Assembly (NCBI GenBank): GCA_000827325.1
Contig: KN832875.1
Coordinates: 496,001-560,000 of the forward strand
Direction of reading: 5' to 3'
Length of the DNA stretch: 64,000 bases
From: Oidiodendron maius Zn
Taxonomy: Eukaryota > Ascomycota > Leotiomycetes > Myxotrichaceae
The position numbers and the translations under genes are program-made. Shown piece after piece: positions 56,668 to 64,000 of the stretch (position 1 is the stretch's first letter; every line of letters begins with the position of its first letter). Under the pieces are notes generated by a model, which was not told the origin of the DNA, made no database searches, and worked only from the letters and a program-made list of their open reading frames with translations.

Positions 56668-57097
56668 TTAACGCCTTTTGCTAGCCTCAACCTTCTTGAG
56701 CTCCTCCCTAAGGGCAATCAAATTAGAATATCATCGCAGCACACAGGTATTTTAAGAGTACATACTTCAACTGCGCGGAGAAGTCCTCGCTCGTATCATC
56801 GTCATCCCAACTCTCCTCCCACAGGTGCGTATTGTTACCCGGAACCTCTGTTTCTTCTTGGGTCCAGTCTGCCATCACACGATAATTAGTAACTTGCCGC
56901 TCTGCGCCTCTTGCTTCCAAGAGCACCTTCAAAACAATATTAGGAAAGATAGGCATGCCTTCTACAGGGAAGTCCTCGAACTCATCATCCTCCTCCAGCG
57001 CGGCGGCAGGTTTGCCGTCTTTCGATGGCCGAGGGCTTTTGTCAGAGGAAGCTGCTGGTTTGGGAGCTTGCGCAGCTCCAGATGGAGCTGCAGACAT
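56668..57097 (-). CDS. SEM1: 26S proteasome lid subunit SEM1/DSS1, with a GC-AG intron
   Basis: This very small acidic disordered protein acts in the proteasome lid, in TREX-2 mRNA export and with BRCA2-type partners. Exons (minus) are 56959-57097, 56766-56868 and 56668-56707, giving 93 aa. The first acidic motif DDEFEDFPVEDW is made by joining exons 1 and 2 across a 90-nt intron that starts GC (AAG/GCATGC) and ends GCAG, with a TTACTAAT branch site. The second motif is HLWEESWDDDDTSEDF. The last join gives QLKEELKKVEASKRR. The GC-AG intron is a multiple of three without stops, so an unspliced transcript stays in frame. It converges on PGK1 (241 bp). Confidence 0.93.
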
Positions 57098-59061
57098 GTT
57101 GGGGAGAGCTAAACAGAAGATGAATAAGGGATGGTGGGACAGCTCGGCCGCAGATTATTTGTGTTGGGGTGTGAGGCGAGATTGTTTGATCTGAGCGGTT
57201 CTCGTTGATTCTCTCGAGCTTGGAAGAGATGGCGTGTCGGGAGCGAAAATGATACCAGCACCCACCCGCATTAGCGAGGAGATAGATGCAAAATCCGTCT
57301 CGTCCAACTGCCTACGTATATTACAACTCAGAACATTATGGTCCAGAAATTCAATGCGTCTGAGGTTCACTAAACTTATTTTCTGTTCAAATCTTCGTAC
57401 TCCAACGTCCGTTTCTTCTTCGATATGTTAAGGAAGTCCATTCCATCTTACAGTAGGAATCTGGAGTAACTATTCTTTACTCACATTTATTCAAGTAGGG
57501 AAGCTATTGTTAGCCGTATATATTCCCCAAGATTCGTTGTTGACAGCAGTGTGCTATTGACTGCACTATCTCATAAGTTGCATGGCTTGTATATGGTGCC
57601 TCCGGGACAGACACTCAGCTATGGGAGGTCCTTATCCGCGGAGGGAATCTTGATCATACAAACACCTACAATGCCATCTACATGCTTTGTATTGTAAATT
57701 GAAGAACTAGCTGGCTTACCTCCTAGCGTGTAATGTACCTAATCCAAAACAGACTTGTATACTTCTGGTCCCTCCCAGCCCTTCGTAGTCTGCACATGAG
57801 ACAGCAAATCTTTTTAGTAGCAGGTGTTGTTAGTCATTCCTCGACGACCCAGCCTGTCCTGGTTGAATAATTGAGATCGATTCATATTGGCAGTTCCTCA
57901 CCTCAACCGAGGTGGCACAATGGCTTTAAAAGTGCAAATTGGTCTTGTCGGCAACTTCTGGACGATATCATCCTTCAGTATACCTTGACACTGTCCTCAA
58001 CTATTATTTGTGCATTCATCACTGTCCGTCCGGATAGTTATATTCTGCAGTCAGACCTTCGGAATATCTGTATCGTCGCGGTTTTCACAACCGTGTCTTG
58101 TTCCATGTTCAATACCCACCTTGTCCAAGCTGAGGTCCTTTCAACAAACAAGATGTCACGGAAGCTTATATGCCTCTGACGCACTTTAGACTGTTGTCCT
58201 GTACTTTGACTAAGAACGGGGCAATGGTCCTTGACCAAAGGGTCCCTTTGCTGACAAGCTATAGCAGTAGCTGTTTTTGAGCATTTCAACACCAAGGAAT
58301 CACGTCGTAATGGTTCACCATCTCCGTGAATGCCCGACGCTGGGTTGTGGGCGATTTAACCCCTATTTGAAGAGCTGGAAGGTTTTCAGACGGCAACCAA
58401 GAGCTGGAAACCCACGATGGAGAGCTTACGGAAATAGACAAACGCTTACTTTTCTTAGACGTGTTGAGCCTCGAGACAAAGGATACGAGGTCTCGTGGTC
58501 AGTATGGGGTTGGACGGCCTCGTTACCAGATGCTGACTGTTGCCTACAGGGAGATATAAGAAACTTAGTGAGACTCGCGTGGCCTCAGTGCCTCTCGGTA
58601 ACCAACATCCGGGCGCGGCTGAGAACCTTGACTGCGTACTCTCGTCCCTGTGAATCTAGTCCCCCCGCCATTTAACTAGACTTTACTCTGCCATTCCAAT
58701 CTTCCCTTTACCAATCTCTCCTGTTCATCCTTACTCCACGGTGTAAGGTACGCCGCTATCTTCTGCATCATCTGAGGCTCTTCTTCACGTCTTGACACGC
58801 TTATCGGAAACAGGCGTCTCTCGCATCCTCCTCGTTCTCTGTTGCTTCATTTCACCGATAACTTCCAATTTGCCTTGGTTAACTGCCACTTTGCAACGAG
58901 GTAGAGAGTAGGAAGTGCACTCTATATAAATAGTCTGCCATATCTGTCATCCCCTTCGACAAATCGCGATCAACGTCTCCATGCAATAATATCCGCACAT
59001 ATCCGGGGCCGAACGGCCTTTTTAAATCAACAGGTTTCCTTTGGGATATAGCCTTGCCGGG
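57098..59061. other. Large intergenic region upstream of IML2
   Basis: About 2 kb without a supported gene. A TATATAAAT box lies at 58923-58931, about 130 nt before the IML2 ATG. The 133-aa frame at 58277-58675 has no recognisable features. Confidence 0.4.
58923..58931 (+). promoter_or_regulatory. TATA box of IML2
   Basis: TATATAAAT lies about 130 nt upstream of the chosen ATG. Confidence 0.45.
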
Positions 59062-61193
59062 ATGAGTCGGTGGTTTAGGGGAGCCGCCAAGGCTTCCCCA
59101 ACTATGGTTGGAGAGGTTGAGGAGCAGCGCCTACGATCTGCCGAAGGTGCAATGCTCAGGCTCTTGGATGACGATATCGATGGAGCAACTAAGACCCTGA
59201 AAGAGCATGATTCGTCATATCATTATCTTGGTCGTGGTATTGCCAGCTTCATTGCTTCAATGCTAGGAGCCGAGAAAGAACTGCTGAGAGATGCTGCAGC
59301 TATACTGCAAAAGGCAGAAGATAAGAGCTGGGAGGACATAAAGCGTGCTCAGAAGGAGTCAACAGCCTTCCGGTCAACGATATATCCACCCGGGACAGAG
59401 TATTTACTGTGTTATGCCATTGCACAGTTTACAGGCGCACTGGCTGCTGTTCTCAGTGGCTCGGTGACTGAGGCAGTCAAGGGCTTCTACAAGCTGCGGA
59501 AGGCGTACATCACACTAGACGGAATAATGGAAATTGAGGCTAGATACTTTAAACAGAAGGGCCGCCCTCGACGTGGCTCTCGTTTGTCATGGGCAAGTCT
59601 AGGTAGCAGGCCAACTACTCAAGAGGCGGCAAATACTCCTGCTGGAAGTGGGGGAGTTTCAGCTAGCAGCTCTCTGGAATTCAGCAGCGAGAAGCTGGCT
59701 TCCATCGAACCTTCTAATGTACCAAGCGAAAAAGTTGGTAACAGCCCAGAGCACCTTGGAGCATTCACTCCAATCAGTCCTCTGCCGCCGACACCTGTCA
59801 GTGTTCGCTCTCATCCCCTTGAAGAGGACCCGGAAAACTTAGGGTTCACAGAGCACACCGATATTTTTGTTCATTCAGGTACCAGGCTGTGCTACGGCAT
59901 CCTCCTCGTTGTATTTTCTATGATTGAGAGTCCCCTGTTCTCAAGAATCTTATACATTGTAGGCTTTAAAGGAGATCGAGAGCGTGGTACACGGTGCCTA
60001 TGGCAAGCGTCTCGTTTCAACAATTTCAACAGTGCCATTGCCGGAATTGCTCTCCTTGGATATTACAACAGCCTCGTTGGCTTCTGCGACATCCTCCCAA
60101 CAGATTCCGGAGCGGAAGATGACCTTGCCGGATATCCGAGACTGAGACTGCAAGGCCTCCTCAAGGATATGCGAAGGCGGTACCCAGATTCCAAGCTCTG
60201 GAAGCTCGAGGATGCAAGGATGGAAGGCCATAATAAGAATTTAACAGCTGCACTGCGGACACTGGTCGAGAATGTAGGCAGTCACATGAAGCAGATAGCT
60301 GTAATCAACACGTTCGAGACGGGCCTCACTTCGATGTTCATTCATGAATATCAGCTATGTGCAGAGACTTGGGCCACGTGTGCAGAGCTTAGTCAATGGT
60401 CACCGACCATCTATGCGTATCTGTCTGGTGCCTCTTATTTGGAGCTTTATCGAGATCACCGGGAAAGCGATCCAGCCGCTGCTGAGGTTTACAAGCAAAA
60501 AGCCACAGAGTACATTCAGAAAGGGCCACCCCTCGCGGGCAGACAGAAGGTCATGTCAAAGGAGCTTCCTTTTGACATCTATATTGTAAGGAAAGTCAAG
60601 AAATGGGAAGAGAGAGCAGCCTCCTGGGGAGTCGACCTTGTCGACGCTGTAGGCGTAAGCCCTCTTGCCGAGATGATTTACTTCTGGAATGGGTTGAAGA
60701 AATGTACGGAAGAGCAACTTCAGAAGACATTGTCTATTTTGGAATGGACTCGGACAGGTGTGCCGGAGAAGTACGAGGCCGATCTGGATGAAAGGGCAAC
60801 CCAAGCCCTACTCCGTAGCGCAGTGTTAAGAAACTTGAAGCAGTACAGCTTAGCGCGAGAGGTTCTGAAAACGGAAATACTTAAGCATGAGAGGTAAGTC
60901 TTTTTAATACCCCTTTGCAACGACAAAGCATAACAAGTCCCAGGCAAGAATTCAAGGGTCATTTGAAAGACGACTGGGCCCTGCCATGCGCACACTATGA
61001 GATAGCTGCCGTGGCATGGCACGAGAAAGACCTCGAAGGCGCGGACCACAAAGCCAAGACGCTGGAAAGCGAGCAGTGGATCGACAAGCTCCAGAAATGG
61101 GGAGAGTCGTATGTGCTAGACACGCGCATGAGCTTCAAGATCAGCACCAGTTGTTCTACATTGAAGAGGCATAAGAAGATCATGGGTTTCTAG
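59062..61193 (+). CDS. IML2: Inclusion body clearance protein IML2 (TTC39 family)
   Basis: A mitochondria/lipid-droplet-linked TPR-like protein of the Iml2/TTC39 family; yeast Iml2 is needed to clear protein inclusions. Exons 59062-60893 and 60944-61193 (50-nt intron) give 693 aa. The start MSRWFRGAAKASPTM was chosen because no upstream ATG is in frame; open sequence before it begins at a non-ATG codon. Family blocks are DDDIDGATKTLKEHDSSYHYLG, GRGIASFIASMLGAEKE, FYKLRKAYITLDGI and ALLGYYNSLVGF. RYPDSKLWKLEDARMEG and FETGLTSMFIHEYQLCAETW follow. A Ser/Pro-rich insertion (about 180-255) interrupts the first half. The C-terminal exon, DDWALPCAHYEIAAVAW, is a TPR-like pair. Confidence 0.9.
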
Positions 61194-62236
61194 ATATCTA
61201 GCACTTTTCGGATACGGGTCTGTTTAAATATACGTATAAACGAGCCGCGCCATATAAGCTGCAAGGACGGATTGGATAGGAGTGAAGAAATAGGCACTAG
61301 ATGTCGATAGACAGACAAGGTTAGAGCTTCTCTGGATAAAATATAGAGAGTCTTGTGTGTCCTGACCCCTTATCTGTATTTTATATAGAGTGGGTTGACA
61401 CAAGGTAACATTTACATGATCGGAGATCTCACGCATGCAATATGGAAGGTATCACGCCTATCCCTCCCCGACGAGGATCAAGGGTTAAAAGAGCCAACAG
61501 AGTATTATTCCTTGCCATGCCAATCAAAAGCAGATTGAGAGAGGATAAAGTACTCCAGACAAAAGCCTCGCAACTCCGACCAGCAATATTTCCAATTTCG
61601 ATCCGGCCTCCCGCACAAGAGAAATGCTATGCTATCGTGTGCGTCCTAAAAGGCCGAGATGAGGTGTCCCAGCGAGCCAAACAAAATGCCCCAAAGCGAC
61701 CGCAAGCCGCACATGCCCTTATATTGTCCGAGAAACCCACGAAAGATAAAACCCCCCGCATTCCAGCAACACAATATGTAAAGTAGAAGGAGAGAAAAAG
61801 GACCGCGCGGGAATGATGCGTGGTAGTTGTGAATGTGCCTGCCGAGTTGGCAAGGGGAAGATTAAGGAGGGGCATGCATGACAGGTTGTGCCAGAAGATA
61901 AAAACAAATGTGACGCACAGGGCGTGGGAAAGGAAGAATGCTGTGCATACTGTACAAGAAGCAGCATAGCGGACTGAGAAAGGAGACTGCCCAAATCCAA
62001 ATCCGGCGCGGAAATCAAGACGCCAACTCCTCTACCTGGCCGGATGCAACCAGATAACTGCCGAAATGACAAATTATATCCTTGTGGTATCATAGCTCCC
62101 TCCCCTCGTTGTGTGTGCGATCCCGATATCCTTAGATGTGCAAGACACAGAGTCGTGTGTATGGGTTATGTACTCGTCATGATTCCGTCCGTCAACTTTC
62201 ATAAGACATTTCCATCACTATCTTCGTTAAATATCG
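61194..62236. other. Intergenic between convergent IML2 and RSC7-like genes
   Basis: About 1 kb; no feature was recognised. Part is probably the long 3' UTRs of the convergent genes. Confidence 0.4.
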
Positions 62237-64000
62237 TCACTGGGGTTGTCCTGTCCAGCCCCACGCGCTTCCAGATCCGGGTTGTGGTTGCGGCGCCCAG
62301 CCCTGAGCGCCTGGCTGAGGGCCGGTGGTGGTCGCTTGCATGAACTGTTGGGGGCTCTGGTCCGGATAAAGCCCTCGGCCTTGTGTTGGATAGCCCTGTG
62401 CCATTCCCTGCATGCCCGGATACTGTAGGGCAGGTTGCATCTGCGGATTGCTTCCAGAGTGCCGCAGTTGGACGGCCTGGTGCGGTGACTGTTGAATATG
62501 TGGGGATTGCTGAGAGGTATGAGCGTACGTGGGGAAACCGTGCTGCTGGGGAGACTGCCCAGCTTGAGGAGGCCACATCTGGGTTTGCGATGCGTATCCG
62601 TATGCGCCTGCTTGGGCCATATTGCCAGTCCCAATCGATAGGCCCCCCATCTGGTCTGGTCGCATCGCACCTTGCGGGATTCCTCTCATCGGGGACTGGG
62701 CGATCTGGTTTGGCTGGCGAGAGGCCTGCGAGTAAGACTGTGCAGCCATGATATGCTGTGGCGCCTGCTGAGACATAGCGGATTGTTGTACGCCACCTTG
62801 AGACACGCGAGGAGATTGAAGCGCCTGGATGGATGCGTTCCCATCAGTCGTGCCTATGGGTTGTTGGGCAATGCTTGGCTCTGGTATCTCGTGCGGCTGC
62901 CTCCACTGGCGTTGTAGAAACTCATTGCTGCGATCCCGCTGGGAGTTAACCTGCTTGTTATATTCCGCTGCATGGTGGGCCTGCGTGAGGAGCTCGGTTG
63001 GTGGGCTCGCCTGAGTCCTGTCTTGGTAGGCCGGCCCGGTGATTTCCTGCCGTGGCCGCTGAATGTTGCTATAATCTCGCAATCGCATATCCGCCTGCTC
63101 TGGCGCAAGAGTGATCATGGGAAGCTGCGCGACTCCGGGGGCGCCGAGCATGCCTGGCTGAACCGTCTGTGGTTGAGGGTGAAGACCATAATGCAGGGGG
63201 CTGTTGCTATACACAATATCGCCATGGTGGCCGAGCGCAAGGGACGCAGAGGCGTTAGCTTCTGCCACTGCCGCGGCGTCCCTGGCTTTAGCTGCGCCGG
63301 GTCTCTTCTCGCCCGCCAGGTCCTCCTCGGTGAATCCTTGCTTGCGGGCCTTGCTCTCCCAGTAATCATCCCTTACTCGCCGTCCGTTGACAATAACCCG
63401 GCTACCAAACTGCCTGAACATGGACTTTGCCGTAACGATGGCTATCTGACGTGACCTGTATGAAAATGGCAATATCTCTTGATGGATGAGATCCTCTTTC
63501 TCTGCTTGCGTGGCAATGATTTTGTATAACGACCTGTTCTTGTTGAAGAGTAGATAAGAGTCTCGATAACCTAAGACTCGGGCACATTCGGTGGCAAGCA
63601 TGAACAGCTTGTCTCCTCTATTCGGGACAAAGAAGGTGCGGCATCTGTAATCACGGTTGCCTAGGAGATGTCCTGTGGCGGTGACCTTCTTCTCGCCTTC
63701 CGCGTCATACTCCCGCGGCAGGTATTCATCCCCCTCATCATTTAACTGGTCTGTAGTGTGATCCCGGACCGTCGGCAGGGCCTTGACGACGGACTTGGGC
63801 GTGGTCTTGGGGGGCGAGGACTGCGTTGGTGTCACGTTATTAAGCGCAGATGGTAGAGATGCCGTTTGCGACTGAGGTGTCTGAGGAATCGGCTGCGCTG
63901 AGAGAGGCATGCCATGCTGGTTAGGGCTCTCCGGTACCATGACAGGCGGCCTAGTTGACCTCATTGGGCGACCGCGTTTCCGTGGCTTCGAGTCTCCTGT
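62237..64000 (-). CDS. RSC7: RSC7/SWP82-type chromatin-remodelling subunit (5' end beyond window)
   Basis: A subunit of RSC/SWI-SNF chromatin remodelers. The frame is open from the right window edge (64000) to a stop at 62237, 588 codons, and upstream residues are missing. The edge encodes an AT-hook-like KPRKRGRPMRS. The conserved RSC7/SWP82 domain (about 85-230 of the visible part) has EYDAEGEKKVTATGHLLGN, YRCRTFFVPNRGDKLFMLAT and ECARVLGYRDSYLLFNKNRS. QEILPFSYRSRQIAIVTA and FGSRVIVNGRRVRDDYWE follow. The C-terminal half is Gln/Pro/Met-rich and low in complexity, as in activator-binding regions. A distinct yeast paralog assignment (Rsc7 versus Swp82) is not possible from this part. Confidence 0.88.
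   Translation of the reverse strand, partial: TGDSKPRKRGRPMRSTRPPVMVPESPNQHGMPLSAQPIPQTPQSQTASLPSALNNVTPTQSSPPKTTPKSVVKALPTVRDHTTDQLNDEGDEYLPREYDAEGEKKVTATGHLLGNRDYRCRTFFVPNRGDKLFMLATECARVLGYRDSYLLFNKNRSLYKIIATQAEKEDLIHQEILPFSYRSRQIAIVTAKSMFRQFGSRVIVNGRRVRDDYWESKARKQGFTEEDLAGEKRPGAAKARDAAAVAEANASASLALGHHGDIVYSNSPLHYGLHPQPQTVQPGMLGAPGVAQLPMITLAPEQADMRLRDYSNIQRPRQEITGPAYQDRTQASPPTELLTQAHHAAEYNKQVNSQRDRSNEFLQRQWRQPHEIPEPSIAQQPIGTTDGNASIQALQSPRVSQGGVQQSAMSQQAPQHIMAAQSYSQASRQPNQIAQSPMRGIPQGAMRPDQMGGLSIGTGNMAQAGAYGYASQTQMWPPQAGQSPQQHGFPTYAHTSQQSPHIQQSPHQAVQLRHSGSNPQMQPALQYPGMQGMAQGYPTQGRGLYPDQSPQQFMQATTTGPQPGAQGWAPQPQPGSGSAWGWTGQPQ

Noticed and set aside
58277-58675. 132-aa ORF in the large intergenic region
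   Set aside because: No start context, domain or homology-like pattern. The composition fits a chance frame.
1-64000. CRISPR array, insertion sequence, LTR element or rRNA operon
   Set aside because: No direct-repeat arrays, transposase, reverse transcriptase or rRNA sequence was seen on either strand.

Overview
This window is nuclear DNA of a filamentous ascomycete (Pezizomycotina). A helotialean or other leotiomycete is plausible, but the sequence alone does not prove it. The signs are dense single-copy eukaryotic housekeeping genes on both strands, many introns of 46-60 nt with GT(A/G)NGT donors and CTAAC/CTAAT branch sites, and one intron-bearing tRNA gene. There are no operons, CRISPR arrays, insertion sequences or rRNA genes. 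I rebuilt exon structures by joining reading frames at splice signals that restore conserved protein sequence and codon phase. About 31 protein genes and one tRNA gene are described. Two genes are cut by the window edges: an ABC transporter at the left and an RSC7-like chromatin subunit at the right.

Layout. 1-9.7 kb: ABC transporter C-terminus, then SGT2 (-), TIM44 (-), mitoribosomal S18/uS11m (+), a PPPDE/DeSI-like protease (-) and OLA1 (+). 10.3-17.1 kb: a large VPS9-ankyrin-PX protein (+), an Arg(CCG) tRNA gene and a Gfo/Idh/MocA oxidoreductase (+). 17.5-23.3 kb: a Ser/Pro-rich coiled-coil protein (-) with an apparent frame break, DAP1-like cytochrome b5 (+) and a secreted Ser/Thr-rich protein (+). 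24-30.2 kb: VPS35 (+) and a transferrin-receptor/M28-like membrane protein that has lost key catalytic residues (+). 30.2-34.1 kb: gene-poor AT-rich DNA with one small mitochondrial-type ORF. 34.1-45.5 kb: fluoroacetate-dehalogenase-like hydrolase (+), mitochondrial rhomboid (-), TMA17 (+), two unnamed conserved proteins (-), nucleoside hydrolase (+) and LSM8 (-). 45.8-64 kb: VPS26 (+), NUP120/NUP160 (-), GH53 galactanase (+), Mpv17/PMP22 family protein (+), PGK1 (+), SEM1 (-), IML2 (+) and RSC7-like (-).

Themes. Retromer VPS35 and VPS26, a VARP-like RAB5-type GEF and a Tre1/Tre2-like receptor relative all belong to endosomal sorting. TIM44, uS11m, the PCP1-type rhomboid, the Mpv17-like protein and IML2 are mitochondrial. 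SGT2, TMA17 and SEM1 serve protein targeting and proteasome function. They are not an operon, and their proximity may be chance. An E-box-like CACGTGA motif recurs in intergenic DNA. I found no obvious new multi-gene system. The most interesting points are the pseudo-peptidase, the dehalogenase with a complete active site, a 14-nt micro-exon in the galactanase gene, an in-frame GC-AG intron in SEM1 and a tRNA with a damaged acceptor stem.
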